Source: an uncultured Oscillospiraceae bacterium | GTDB lineage: Bacteria; Bacillota; Clostridia; Oscillospirales; Oscillospiraceae | Length of the DNA stretch: 64,000 bases | Assembly: GCA_934636655.1 (NCBI GenBank) | Contig: CAKUAS010000011.1 | Span: 8,598 to 72,597, forward strand | Direction of reading: 5' to 3' | Shown here: one piece after another, positions 1 through 9,156 of the stretch | How the letters are laid out: each line of letters starts with the position of its first letter | Position numbering within the stretch: the first letter of the stretch is position 1 | The notes under the pieces: model-generated | The model's input: the letters and a program-made list of their open reading frames with translations, nothing else | Told to the model about the DNA's origin: nothing | The model's database searches: none | Translations under genes and position numbers: made by a program

Positions 1-31
1 CCACGACGGCGCAAAAATTTAAGGAGGCATT

Positions 32-934
32 ATGAAACACAGTAAATTTATATCTCTTCTGCTCGCCGCGCTCATGTTGACCGCTCTGTGCGCCTGCGGA
101 AACGGCACAACGCTCACTGCTGTGCATCCGAATATTGCTCAGCCGGGATCCGATGCTCATGCAGAGCTGTCTTTGCCTGCAAATCTCTCAATAGAAGCAG
201 CCGGTGAGACGGCAATGCTATATGAATTGGATAACGGCGAGTCATCTGCCATTAAGCAGATAGAAGCCTGCTTTGGCTTTGATCTGTCAACAGCCGAAAA
301 ATCAAGCGACAGCCTCAGTAATTACTACTTCACCGAAAACGGATACCGCGCAGATATCGAAAAAGGAATAGGATACTGGTCCGTAATAAAGCTCGACCCG
401 CCTCCCGTAAAGTCCGGCGCTTCAATGACAGACGAGGAAGCTCTTGAGATCGCAAACACCCTGTTTGATAAAGGCGGCCTGTGGCCGGAGAAAATAGAGA
501 ATGTCAAGATCGTCGATCAGTATTCCCTGAACGAGGACGGCGTTTACGGTGTCAGCGAAAAAAGTGTTTTCTACTATCCTACGGTAGATGGCAAAAGTAT
601 TTCGGGCAGGTACAGGATCGAAGTCGATATAAGCCTCGACGGCGAGATAAACTCCGTTTACTATCTTGTCTCTCCCATAAGCAGCTCTGCTTCTGTCAGC
701 CTGAAAAGCAGCGCGGAGCTTAGCTCCGACGTGCAGTCAAAAAACTACTCCCCGAGCTTTTCCGGCAATCTCTCGGATGCGAAGATCACAGGCTGTAGGC
801 TCGGCTACTACGCCGACGGAGTCGAGCACAACGGCAAGACCTACCTTTTCCCCGTTTACGTCATGATCGGCGAGGGCACAAACGCAAACGGTGAAAAAGA
901 GACATTTGATATAATAATCGACGCGCAGAAATAA
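32..934 (+). CDS. Lipoprotein of unknown function
   Basis: 300 aa. The N-terminus is a lipoprotein signal peptide: a short basic start, a hydrophobic stretch to about residue 19, and lipobox L-C-A-C with the lipidated cysteine at about residue 22. The start has an AAGGAGG ribosome site at 21-27. The mature part is soluble, acidic and serine-rich, with a block around residues 130-150 (TDEEALEIANTLFDKGG) of the kind found in extracytoplasmic peptidase-propeptide-like or regulatory domains, but I do not recognise a family with confidence. It is followed at once by a strong hairpin terminator, so it ends its transcription unit. Expected to sit on the outer face of the membrane. Confidence 0.7.
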   Translation: MKHSKFISLLLAALMLTALCACGNGTTLTAVHPNIAQPGSDAHAELSLPANLSIEAAGETAMLYELDNGESSAIKQIEACFGFDLSTAEKSSDSLSNYYFTENGYRADIEKGIGYWSVIKLDPPPVKSGASMTDEEALEIANTLFDKGGLWPEKIENVKIVDQYSLNEDGVYGVSEKSVFYYPTVDGKSISGRYRIEVDISLDGEINSVYYLVSPISSSASVSLKSSAELSSDVQSKNYSPSFSGNLSDAKITGCRLGYYADGVEHNGKTYLFPVYVMIGEGTNANGEKETFDIIIDAQK

Positions 935-946
935 GTTCATACATCA

Positions 947-978
947 AAAGAGGTCAGGATTTTCATCCTGACCTCTTT
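947..978. terminator. Rho-independent terminator, usable from both sides
   Basis: A perfect 14-bp stem (947-960 with 965-978) with a 4-base loop, A-rich on the left and T-rich on the right. It lies between the lipoprotein gene and the convergent feo operon and probably ends both. Confidence 0.85.
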
Positions 979-988
979 GCGTATTAAA

Positions 989-1120
989 TCATTTTTTGCA
1001 GTCCTTGCAGTCGCCCGAGCAGCCGGAGCATTTGCCGCCGCAGCAGCCCCTGCCCTTTTTCATACTGCGCAGGGCGAACACGAGCCATATTACGAGCACA
1101 GCAATTATGATTAATTCCAT
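989..1120 (-). CDS. FeoB-associated cysteine-rich membrane protein
   Basis: 43 aa, beginning MELIIIAVLVIWLVFALRSM. It has one N-terminal membrane helix and a short basic, cysteine-rich tail (GCCGGKCSGCSGDCKDCKK; six cysteines). This matches the small FeoB-associated Cys-rich membrane proteins of Firmicutes. The feoB stop codon is one base upstream of the ATG, so translation is coupled to feoB. The tail might hand iron to or from the FeoB channel, or bind a metal cluster, but that is inference. Too short for ordinary ORF thresholds; confidence comes from position and motif. Confidence 0.88.
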   Translation of the reverse strand: MELIIIAVLVIWLVFALRSMKKGRGCCGGKCSGCSGDCKDCKK

Positions 1121-1121
1121 A

Positions 1122-3131
1122 TCAGAAGATCACCCCTATCAGAGCATACACGCAGAAAGCCGCCAGCCACGCCACACAGCACTGCGAGACCATTACGAGC
1201 ACAGTTTTGACTCCGCTGCCGAGCTCACGTCTGAGAGCAGCAAGAGCGGCCACACAGGGCGTATACAGCAGGCAGAACACGAGGAAGCTCACCGCCGAGG
1301 GCAGCGTAAAAAGCGTCCCGAGCGCCGCGCTGCCGAGGTTTGCTCCGACGCCCATGAGAACGCCGAGAGTGCTTATTACGGCCTCCTTGGCCATAAGGCC
1401 GGTGACAAGCGCCGTCGCAACGCGCCAGTCGCCAAAGCCGAGGGGCGCGAATATCGGGGCGAGCCATGTGCCGATGATGGCAAGCAGGCTGTCGCCGCTC
1501 CCCTGTCCGGCAACGTTGAGGCGCACATCGAAGTTCTGCAAAAACCATATGACGATCGTCGCCGCAAAAATTACCGTGAATGCGCGGCGAATGAAATCCC
1601 ACGCCTTTTCCCACATAAGCAGCAGCACGGTTTTAAGCGACGGCATGCGGTAATTCGGGAGTTCCATGACAAATGGCACGGGCTTTCCGGTGAACGCCGT
1701 TTTACTCAGGACCTTCGCTGCTATTATTCCCACAAGCATACCGAAAACGTACAGGCAAGTCATGACAAGGCCGCCGTTATTCGGGAAAAACGCCGCAGTG
1801 AACACAGCATAAATGGGTATCTTCGCAGAACAGCTCATAAACGGGATGAGCAGCATCGTCATTTTGCGGTCGCGCTCGGATGAGAGCGTGCGCGTTGCCA
1901 TGATGGCCGGAACAGAGCATCCGAAGCCGATGAGCATCGGGACAAAGCTGCGGCCGGACAGGCCTATACGGCGCAGAAGCTTATCCATGACAAACGCAAC
2001 GCGCGACATGTAGCCCGTATCCTCAAGTATGGCAAGGAAGAAAAACAGCACGACGATTATCGGCAAAAAGCTCAGCATACTGCCGACGCCTGCAAAAACG
2101 CCGTCAATGACAAGGCTGTGTACGACCGGGTTCAAACCGTAAGCCGTCAGGGCATTGTCAACGAGCTGCGTCACGCTGTCGATGCCGAGCGCAAGAAGAT
2201 CCGACAGCCACTTACCCAAAACACTGAACGTCATCCAGAATATAAAGCCCATGATGGCTATAAACGTCGGGATGGCAAGGTACTTATTCGTGAGCACCTT
2301 GTCTATCTTCACGCTGCGCAGCATTTCCCTACTCTCGTGCGCCTTGACGACGCACTCGGAGCAAACCGCCTCAATGAAATGGTAGCGCATCTCGGCAAGA
2401 GCAGCGTTGCGGTCAAGCCCGCCCTCGGTCTCCATTTCGAGCACGGCGTGTCCGATGAGCTCGAGCTCGTTTTCGCTGAGCTTCAGCGCTGAGATTATCT
2501 CCTCGTCCTCCTCGATAACTCGTGTAGCGGCAAATCGCGAGGGCACGCCGATCTTATCGGCGTGATCCTCAACGACGTGACTTACGGTATGTATGCAGCG
2601 GTGCACAGGTCCTGCCGAGCAAAAGTCGATCCTGCGCGGCTTATGCGCATTCTCCGCCGTTTCCGCGACAACGCGCATGAGCTCGTCAACGCCGTCATTT
2701 TTAGCTGCCGCTATCGGCACAACGGGTATGCCAAGTCTATCGGAGAGCTTTTGTATATCAACGCTTCCGTGGTTGCCCAACAGCTCATCCATCATGTTCA
2801 GTGCAAGCACCATGGGCTTGCCCATTTCAATAAGCTGAAGCGTAAGATACAGGTTACGCTCTATATTTGTAGCATCGACTATATTTATTATCGCATCCGG
2901 CTTACGGTCGATTATGAAATTTCGCGTCACCTTTTCCTCGCCCGAGTACGGACGAATTGAGTAAATACCCGGCAGATCGACAAGATCGTAGTTCTTCCAA
3001 CCTATGACCTGACCGATCTTATGCTCTATCGTGACGCCGGGAAAGTTACCGACATGCTGATTTGAGCCGGTGAGCTGATTAAAAAGCGTTGTTTTTCCGC
3101 AGTTCTGGTTTCCCACAAGAGCAAGAAGCAT
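1122..3131 (-). CDS. feoB: Ferrous iron transport protein B
   Basis: 669 aa Fe(II) uptake permease with an N-terminal G domain. Motif G1 is GNQNCGKTT at residues 7-15, G3 is DLPG near residue 53, and G4 is NMMD near residue 112; a helical linker follows. From about residue 280 come the membrane segments with two Gate-type regions (around GFGCSVPAIMATR and the C-terminal LLYTPCVAALAAL). The length fits the family. It follows feoA by 2 bp and precedes the Cys-rich peptide by 1 bp, so the three form one unit. Predicted inner-membrane iron importer for anaerobic growth. Confidence 0.97.
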   Translation of the reverse strand: MLLALVGNQNCGKTTLFNQLTGSNQHVGNFPGVTIEHKIGQVIGWKNYDLVDLPGIYSIRPYSGEEKVTRNFIIDRKPDAIINIVDATNIERNLYLTLQLIEMGKPMVLALNMMDELLGNHGSVDIQKLSDRLGIPVVPIAAAKNDGVDELMRVVAETAENAHKPRRIDFCSAGPVHRCIHTVSHVVEDHADKIGVPSRFAATRVIEEDEEIISALKLSENELELIGHAVLEMETEGGLDRNAALAEMRYHFIEAVCSECVVKAHESREMLRSVKIDKVLTNKYLAIPTFIAIMGFIFWMTFSVLGKWLSDLLALGIDSVTQLVDNALTAYGLNPVVHSLVIDGVFAGVGSMLSFLPIIVVLFFFLAILEDTGYMSRVAFVMDKLLRRIGLSGRSFVPMLIGFGCSVPAIMATRTLSSERDRKMTMLLIPFMSCSAKIPIYAVFTAAFFPNNGGLVMTCLYVFGMLVGIIAAKVLSKTAFTGKPVPFVMELPNYRMPSLKTVLLLMWEKAWDFIRRAFTVIFAATIVIWFLQNFDVRLNVAGQGSGDSLLAIIGTWLAPIFAPLGFGDWRVATALVTGLMAKEAVISTLGVLMGVGANLGSAALGTLFTLPSAVSFLVFCLLYTPCVAALAALRRELGSGVKTVLVMVSQCCVAWLAAFCVYALIGVIF

Positions 3132-3133
3132 AA

Positions 3134-3367
3134 TTATATCTCCTCCCTGGGGCGGACCTCTATGCGCGCAGCATCTTCCTTGCGCAGGGTCATCGTATAA
3201 CCCCGAAGATACAACTCCAGCGGATCGCCGAGCGGCGCGACCTTGCGCACCGTGACCTCTGTGTGCGGTATGAGACCCATATCGAGCAGGTGGCAGCGCA
3301 AATCGCCCTCACCGCCGACTGCGAGAATTATTGCGGGTTTACCTATCGGCAACTTATCAAGCGTCAT
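3134..3367 (-). CDS. feoA: Ferrous iron transport protein A
   Basis: 77 aa SH3-like cytosolic protein, first gene of the feo operon. Features of the family are the MTLDKLPIGKPAIILAV start, the LRCHLLDMGLIPHTEVTV core and the PLGDPLELYLRGYTMTLRK segment. Known to assist FeoB. The start is supported by a GGAGG ribosome site (complement of 3374-3378) 6-8 bases upstream. Regulated from the promoter and operators at 3394-3445. Confidence 0.95.
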   Translation of the reverse strand: MTLDKLPIGKPAIILAVGGEGDLRCHLLDMGLIPHTEVTVRKVAPLGDPLELYLRGYTMTLRKEDAARIEVRPREEI

Positions 3368-3393
3368 AAAAAACCTCCACGGCGCAGCAACAT

Positions 3394-3445
3394 GTTAGGT
3401 TCGCCTAACTTATGTTAGTTTACGCTAACGTAGAGGTTTTGTCAA
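3394..3445 (-). promoter_or_regulatory. feo promoter overlapped by two DtxR-like operator copies
   Basis: On the minus strand a -35 TTGACA (complement of 3440-3445) and a -10 TAAACT (3417-3422) are 17 bp apart. Two inverted repeats of similar sequence, GTTAGGTTCGCCTAAC (3394-3409) and GTTAGTTTACGCTAAC (3414-3429), lie exactly 20 bp apart; the second covers the -10. The TTAGG...CCTAA form resembles the DtxR/IdeR consensus. Iron-dependent repression by a DtxR/MntR/IdeR-type protein is inferred; no such regulator gene is in the window. Confidence 0.8.
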
Positions 3446-3455
3446 CAAAAAGGCA

Positions 3456-5210
3456 TTAGCTATCTACCGAAGCTATTACTTTGCCTGCATCAAGGCTGAG
3501 CACTTTCATGCCGCTCATATCCGCAACATAGACGCTGTCTCCCACATACACGGCGCGCGCCTGAGATAGTTCCTCGTCAAGCGGTATCTCGACAGTCTGT
3601 ATGAAACCATTTTCATCACTGTAAGAAAACAGCAGATAACTCGTACCCGTACAGAAGCCAATGATGTTGCGCTCGGGCGATATTAAAAGCGCGGTGTGAT
3701 CGTAAAGCGCCTCGGTATAACTGCTCCCGGCAAGATTCTTCGTGTTTTTTACCGTGACATTCGCCTTGTCAGAGGTGTCAAACATCACAAGCTTCAACCC
3801 TGTAGCAACGCCCGTTTCCTCGTCTGCCTCATTGCCGAGGCCAAAAAGCCTGTCGTCCGACCATGTGTGCAGATAGTCGGAAAAGCCGCTTATCTTGAGT
3901 TCGCTCAGGATCTTCGGGTTTTTCGTATCGGACACGTCGGCGGCAAACAGCGGATCGACCTGACGGAATGTACAGAAATACACAAAATCACCGTCAAAGC
4001 GCACGGAATACACTCTTTCGCCCTTGGCAAGTCCCTCCACTGAGGATAGTTTATTCAGGCTATCGTCGAGAATATACAGGTTATTTGCCGGTGAGCTGCG
4101 CTCGGTATCGTATTTATAGCTTTCAAGGTCACGTGCTTCGTCACGGTATACGGTCCAGTAATTTGGCTCATTGGTCGTAACTACTCGCAGAGCGCCGTCA
4201 TACTCATCCATGGAGAACTGGCTGTCAAGATAGCCCTCGACCGTACCCGTGGCCGCAACGGATAGATCGTATACGTTTATTCTTATTATATCCGTGTACT
4301 GCTTATCGGCGTGCTCGGAGACATTATAGATGCTCTCCGTATACGTTTTGAGCTTCTCTTGCTCAAGCCGCCACGCGGCAAGATAGAGGCTGTTCTCGTT
4401 CATATAGGCTGTGCTGCCCGCGCCGAGAACCGAGCGCTGTGTTAAAGCATTGCCGGTCTTAGCGTCATACGCACCTGTGACAACATAGCTTGCTTCGTTG
4501 ACACAGGGCATGATGCTTATGCATTGGCTGTCTGCAAGCTTTGCTTCACCGTTGCAGTAAAGCTGCGGAACATAGGTCTTGGGTTCTGTGCGTACGGCGT
4601 CACTCATAATATAATAGCTTGTCAGAAGATATAGTTTCCCGTCGAAAAGTCTGCTCGTCATGAGCCATCCGTCCTGCCCCGAGGATGCTATGAGCTTTGC
4701 GCTTGCGGGATCTGAGACATCGTAGTAATACACCATTGTGCGTTCGCGGGCATCTTCATACGACACGGCATCGCCGCCGTACACGCTATTTACCGACGCT
4801 ATCAGCATAAGCACACCGTCAAAAACGTATATCCTGCTTACCCACCCGCTTTCCTCGGGCGGCACGACACAGCCGACCTTGCGGCTGTTCTCCCCGGCAG
4901 CCTCGTATATCGTGACATTTTTACTGTCGAGATAATAAACATATTTGCCGTCGGTCTTTATGGTATCCGCCTCATCGACACCGTCAACCTGTGCGTTTGT
5001 TTTCGAGTGCTCCTCGCTCGTTACCGCAAGCGCGGCATCTGCGCCATCGTTTAAGATATACCTCGCATTTGACCTGTTTTCACTCTGATACTTTTTTACC
5101 GCAGCGTAGACCTCGGAATATCCGCTCGCCTTTTTCTGCTTTGCCGTGCATGCGCACGCAGAAAGCGCGATAGCAATACACAGCGAAATTGCAAGAAGTT
5201 TTTTCATCAT
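3456..5210 (-). CDS. Secreted beta-propeller domain lipoprotein
   Basis: 584 aa. Lipoprotein signal with lipobox L-S-A-C (cysteine about residue 19). The segment TNAQVDGVDEADTIKTDG near residue 75 is the hallmark of the beta-propeller family of secreted Firmicute and archaeal proteins; the rest consists of blade-like repeats containing Y-V-Y-Y/F-C-T patterns. The role in the family is not established; blades might bind a ligand or form part of an envelope complex. The ATG has ribosome site GGGAGG. A monocistron, with about 90 bp between its end and the feo promoter start. Confidence 0.85.
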   Translation of the reverse strand: MMKKLLAISLCIAIALSACACTAKQKKASGYSEVYAAVKKYQSENRSNARYILNDGADAALAVTSEEHSKTNAQVDGVDEADTIKTDGKYVYYLDSKNVTIYEAAGENSRKVGCVVPPEESGWVSRIYVFDGVLMLIASVNSVYGGDAVSYEDARERTMVYYYDVSDPASAKLIASSGQDGWLMTSRLFDGKLYLLTSYYIMSDAVRTEPKTYVPQLYCNGEAKLADSQCISIMPCVNEASYVVTGAYDAKTGNALTQRSVLGAGSTAYMNENSLYLAAWRLEQEKLKTYTESIYNVSEHADKQYTDIIRINVYDLSVAATGTVEGYLDSQFSMDEYDGALRVVTTNEPNYWTVYRDEARDLESYKYDTERSSPANNLYILDDSLNKLSSVEGLAKGERVYSVRFDGDFVYFCTFRQVDPLFAADVSDTKNPKILSELKISGFSDYLHTWSDDRLFGLGNEADEETGVATGLKLVMFDTSDKANVTVKNTKNLAGSSYTEALYDHTALLISPERNIIGFCTGTSYLLFSYSDENGFIQTVEIPLDEELSQARAVYVGDSVYVADMSGMKVLSLDAGKVIASVDS

Positions 5211-5361
5211 CTACTTCCTCCCGTCAGCTTAGTATTGTAATTATGACGCTGCGCAATACCAAAATGTTTCGTAAATGTGAAAAAAGGCGCGCCGCAGTTG
5301 AGCGGCGCAACATAGTGATAAGTCGGTTTTGAGCGGCTCTTTTCCGACCATACTTCAAAAA

Positions 5362-5398
5362 AAAATCTCGGTAATACACAAAGTATTACCGAGATTTT
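5362..5398. terminator. Long perfect hairpin, likely bidirectional terminator
   Basis: A perfect 16-bp stem (5362-5377 with 5383-5398), 5-base loop, with A-runs left and T-runs right. It lies upstream of the beta-propeller gene and downstream of the liv operon, so for the liv operon it is a second-line terminator. Confidence 0.75.
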
Positions 5399-5429
5399 GT
5401 TATTTTGCCTGAGCGAAAAATATCACTCT

Positions 5430-5600
5430 CAAAACTGCGATGCACACTGTAAAATTGGATTTTGTTCTGTGGCAAGGCAAAAAGCGCAGGAATAATGGCG
5501 ATATATTTCGAGCATTTTTAACGCCGCCACGGGGCAAAAGGCTTTTTACTGGGCGGCTTAGCCCTATGTCGCACCACCCTTAGCGGCGTCTTTTTGTATT
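5430..5600. repeat. Untranslated structured element, possible interspersed repeat
   Basis: This stretch has no credible gene. It contains a GC-rich hairpin (CGCCGCC at 5522-5528 facing GGGCGGC at 5551-5557), a run of short inverted segments, and a T-rich end next to livF. Its look is that of the small intergenic repeats common in Clostridia genomes, but only this one copy is in the window. It may serve as the liv operon 3' end. Confidence 0.35.
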
Positions 5601-5604
5601 ATTG

Positions 5605-6315
5605 TCATGTGCCGAGGTAAGCAGCTTTTACCTGCTCGTTTGCAAGCAGTTCTTCGCCTGAACCGGACATCGTGAGTCTGCCTGTTTCAAGAACATAGCC
5701 GATATGCGCGGTCTTGAGCGCCATATTTGCGTTCTGCTCGATCAGCAGAACGGTAACGCCGCGCTTGTTGATCTCCTTGATGATATCAAATATGCCGCGT
5801 ACGATGATGGGCGCAAGACCGAGCGAAGGCTCGTCCATCATGATGACCTTGGGGCGGCTCATGAGCGCTCTGCCGACTGCAAGCATCTGCTGCTCGCCGC
5901 CGGAGAGGGTGCCGCCCTCCTGCCACGAGCGCTCCTTGAGTCTCGGGAACAGGTCATACACCCAGTTGAGGTCATCAGTCAGGTCGTCATTACGCAGGTA
6001 AGCACCGATCTTGAGATTTTCCAGAACCGTGAGGTCAGGGAATATCTTACGTCCCTCGGGAACGAGTGTTATACCCTTTGTGACGATCGACGTCGGGTCA
6101 AGGCCGGTGATGCTCTCGCCCTTAAATTCTATCGAGCCGCCGGAGGGCTTGACAAGGCCCGCTATCGCGCGCAGTGTCGAGCTCTTGCCCGCACCGTTTG
6201 CGCCGATAAGTGTGACGATCTGCCCTTCGGGAACGTCAAAGCTTATGCCCTTGACGGCCTCAATGCCGCCGTAATTGACCTTGAGGTCATTGATTTTCAG
6301 TATTGTATCACTCAT
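5605..6315 (-). CDS. livF: Branched-chain amino acid ABC transporter ATPase LivF
   Basis: 236 aa ATP-binding subunit. It has Walker A GANGAGKSS near residue 38, signature LSGGEQQM, Walker B VIMMDEPSLGLAP and the H-loop region of the LivF subgroup. The frame extends to 6342, but the ATG at 6313-6315 is preferred: it overlaps the livG stop by 8 bp (6308-6315), and a G-rich ribosome site precedes it. Works with LivG as the ATPase pair under LivH and LivM. Confidence 0.94.
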   Translation of the reverse strand: MSDTILKINDLKVNYGGIEAVKGISFDVPEGQIVTLIGANGAGKSSTLRAIAGLVKPSGGSIEFKGESITGLDPTSIVTKGITLVPEGRKIFPDLTVLENLKIGAYLRNDDLTDDLNWVYDLFPRLKERSWQEGGTLSGGEQQMLAVGRALMSRPKVIMMDEPSLGLAPIIVRGIFDIIKEINKRGVTVLLIEQNANMALKTAHIGYVLETGRLTMSGSGEELLANEQVKAAYLGT

Positions 6316-7153
6316 CTTCAACAACCCCCAAATATGCGTCAATGACTCGCTGATTATTTTGAACCTCCTTGGGCGTGCCCTGAGCTATCTCGGAGCCGAA
6401 GTCGATGACATAGATATAATCGGATATCTGCATGACAAGCTCCATGTGATGCTCGATAAGGAACACCGTGAGGTTGTGCTTTTCGCGTATCTCGCGGATA
6501 AACTGAGCGAGCTCAAGCGTCTCCTGCGGGTTCATGCCTGCGGCAGGCTCGTCGAGAAGCAGAAGCTTCGGGTCGGCGGCAAGTGCGCGCGCTATCTCAA
6601 GGCGGCGCTGAAGACCGTAGGGCAGGCTCGTTGCTATCTCATCCTTGTATTTATCAAGACCCTGCTCGCGCAGAAGCTCCATCGTCTCCTCGCGCATGCG
6701 CTTTTCCTCAGAGGCATTGAGCCTGAAGGTTGCGGTAAACACATTCTGCTTTGCATGCATGTGCTTTGCGATGAGGACATTTTCAAAAACGGTCATGCTC
6801 TTCCAGAGCCTTATGTTCTGGAAGGTGCGCGCAATACCCTGCCGGGTTATCTTATCAGGAGTGTTGGCAACGACCTTGCCGAGGTACATATCGCCGTTTT
6901 CGCCCTTGTAGTTTTTCTTCATCTTGCCCTGCGGGTGATTACGCACGATGGGCTTGCCCATGAACTCGACAAGGCCGTTTGTCGGCTCATAAACGCCTGT
7001 AATACAGTTGAAAGCCGTCGTTTTGCCCGCGCCGTTGGGGCCTATGAGGGCGATTATCTTGCCCTCGGGTATATCAAGCGAGAGGTTGTTGACGGCGACG
7101 ACGCCGCCGAACTGCATCGTAACGTTTTCAACGTGAAGAACATTATCGCTCAT
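6308..7153 (-). CDS. livG: Branched-chain amino acid ABC transporter ATPase LivG
   Basis: 281 aa ATP-binding subunit. Walker A GPNGAGKTT near residue 37, long LivG-type insertion with GIARTFQNIRLW, signature LPYGLQRRLEIARAL, Walker B LLLLDEPAAGMNP. It overlaps livM by 4 bp (ATGA) and livF by 8 bp, so the operon is tightly coupled. Confidence 0.95.
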   Translation of the reverse strand: MSDNVLHVENVTMQFGGVVAVNNLSLDIPEGKIIALIGPNGAGKTTAFNCITGVYEPTNGLVEFMGKPIVRNHPQGKMKKNYKGENGDMYLGKVVANTPDKITRQGIARTFQNIRLWKSMTVFENVLIAKHMHAKQNVFTATFRLNASEEKRMREETMELLREQGLDKYKDEIATSLPYGLQRRLEIARALAADPKLLLLDEPAAGMNPQETLELAQFIREIREKHNLTVFLIEHHMELVMQISDYIYVIDFGSEIAQGTPKEVQNNQRVIDAYLGVVEDE

Positions 7154-8235
7154 TTACCCTCACCTACCTTGTCCTCAGCAGCGCGTTTTCTTCTGCCCTT
7201 TTCTATAGCATTTGTTATGATCTGTGGAAGCTCCTTATCGCCGAACATTCCGCGGCTGAAGAACAGAACGATTATCATAATGACTACTGAAAAAACTACC
7301 ATACGGAAACTGCCTCTGGTTATGCCGGGAATAAGCGTTTCGCTGTCGAGGAAACGCAGCCACCACTCGCGGCACGCAACAAACAGGAATGTTGCAAATA
7401 TGCTGCCGCTTATAGAGCCTATACCGCCGATAACAACGATGAGCAATATCTCATAGGTCATTATGGTGCTGTAGCTTACCGCGGACACAGTCGTGTTGAA
7501 CATTGCCAGCAAGCCTCCGGCAATACCTGCGAAAAACGCGGATATGGTGAAGGACATCATCTTGTGCTTTGTAAGATTAATTCCCATAGCCTCCGCAGCG
7601 ATCTCGTCGTCTCGTATGGCCTTGAACGCTCGTCCATAGCTCGATTCTATAAGCAGAACAATTATCAGTATGGATATCGCACTTATAGCGAGGTAAGTCG
7701 GCAGACCAAATCCGGTTGCATACTGACTTAGCGGATCGGGACCGTTCGTCAGGGGCGCAACATCATTGGACATGATGATATTCTTCATTATTTCCGCAAA
7801 GCCAAGAGTAGCAATAGCCAGGTAGTCGCTCTTAAGTCTAAGCACCGGAAGACCTATGATAAATGCAAATATTGCGGCTATCACGCCGCCTATCAGTAAT
7901 GCAGGAATAAACGGCAGGCAAAAATCGATTATTCCACCGGCATGCTTATACAGGACATTGGCACGCACCTCAACAGGTATGGTTAAGAGGGCATACGAAT
8001 ATGCGCCAAGCGCCATAAAGCCTGCCTGTCCCAGTGAAAACAGTCCGGTAAAGCCGTTAAGCAGGTTCATTGAAACAGCCGCCAGTGCGTACACGCAGGT
8101 CTTTTGAAGCACGACCATGAGCATACTGTCGCTTCTCACAACCTTGTTTATGACAAGCAGCGTTATGAGCAGCACCGCAACACATATCAGTGTGACGATG
8201 GAGTTGGTGTTATTTCTTTTTGCAGCTATTTTCAT
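7150..8235 (-). CDS. livM: Branched-chain amino acid ABC transporter permease LivM
   Basis: 361 aa membrane permease with about nine to ten hydrophobic segments and the LivM-type loop RAFKAIRDDEIAAEAMGIN that contacts the ATPase. Typical GLFSLGQAGFMALGAYSYAL near residue 65. It lies 3 bp after livH. The end carries a basic cytosolic tail (GRRKRAAEDK). Confidence 0.94.
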   Translation of the reverse strand: MKIAAKRNNTNSIVTLICVAVLLITLLVINKVVRSDSMLMVVLQKTCVYALAAVSMNLLNGFTGLFSLGQAGFMALGAYSYALLTIPVEVRANVLYKHAGGIIDFCLPFIPALLIGGVIAAIFAFIIGLPVLRLKSDYLAIATLGFAEIMKNIIMSNDVAPLTNGPDPLSQYATGFGLPTYLAISAISILIIVLLIESSYGRAFKAIRDDEIAAEAMGINLTKHKMMSFTISAFFAGIAGGLLAMFNTTVSAVSYSTIMTYEILLIVVIGGIGSISGSIFATFLFVACREWWLRFLDSETLIPGITRGSFRMVVFSVVIMIIVLFFSRGMFGDKELPQIITNAIEKGRRKRAAEDKVGEGK

Positions 8236-8238
8236 TCG

Positions 8239-9105
8239 TCACACCTTCTCCGTCAGTTTTTCGCCAAACAGTCCCGTGGGCTTTACAGCGAGTATGATTA
8301 TAAGGATTGCAAATGTAAATGCATCCCTGTATACAGCGAGGTTAAAGGCTACTGCAAGATTTTCAACAATGCCGATTACAAATGCACCGAGCACAGCTCC
8401 CGGAATGGAGCCGATTCCTCCAAACACAGCTGCAACAAAAGCCTTCAATCCGGGCAGTGCGCCTGAGGTCGGCTGAACACCGGTAAACTTCGTGAAATAA
8501 AGCATGGAGCCAATCGCCGCCAGCGCAGAGCCGATAATAAATGTGATGCTTATAACTCGGTTAATGTTAATGCCCATAAGCCTTGCCGTTTCAAAGTCGC
8601 GCGAGGCTGCGCGCATAGCCATGCCGATTTTAGTATGCTTTATGAGAAGCATAAGCGCTACCATGAGAACGATAGCTATTACAGGCGTTATAAAGACGAC
8701 TGCCTTGTCACCTATGCCGAACAGCTTTACACGCTCGCTCAGCAAGGGCAAAGCCGGATACTGCTTTGAAAGTCCGCCCGTTATGTACAGCACAAAATTC
8801 TGAAGCAAATAACTGACGCCGATGGCGGAGATCATTACGGACATCCTCGGCGCGCTGCGCAGGGGCTTATATGCGATCCTCTCAATGAGAAATCCGAGCA
8901 GTATTGTAAGCACGAACACCAAAGGCATCGCAATATACACCGGCAGCGATGCGGCAAGGTACACCATCATGATTCCGGCGACCATGAATACATCTCCATG
9001 TGCAAAGTTTATCAGTCTCAGAATGCCATATACCATTGTATAGCCTATGGCTATCAGGGCATATTGCCCGCCGACAGCCAGTCCGGCGATCAAATAATCC
9101 AGCAT
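8239..9105 (-). CDS. livH: Branched-chain amino acid ABC transporter permease LivH
   Basis: 288 aa inner-membrane permease with the family N-terminus GLAVGGQYALIAIGYTMVYG followed by LRLINFAHGDVFM, and the coupling loop TKIGMAMRAASRDFETARLMGI. The ATG has GGAG six bases upstream. It follows livK after a 135-bp gap with a hairpin that probably lowers permease expression relative to the binding protein. Confidence 0.94.
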   Translation of the reverse strand: MLDYLIAGLAVGGQYALIAIGYTMVYGILRLINFAHGDVFMVAGIMMVYLAASLPVYIAMPLVFVLTILLGFLIERIAYKPLRSAPRMSVMISAIGVSYLLQNFVLYITGGLSKQYPALPLLSERVKLFGIGDKAVVFITPVIAIVLMVALMLLIKHTKIGMAMRAASRDFETARLMGININRVISITFIIGSALAAIGSMLYFTKFTGVQPTSGALPGLKAFVAAVFGGIGSIPGAVLGAFVIGIVENLAVAFNLAVYRDAFTFAILIIILAVKPTGLFGEKLTEKV

Positions 9106-9156
9106 TATTATCTCCGTTTCTTCGACGAATGCTCTAAAACGGCTTCCGCCGATAAC

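Noticed and set aside
6275..7456. 393-codon plus-strand frame across livG and livM
   Set aside because: Antisense shadow of livG and livM, no ribosome site, no motif.
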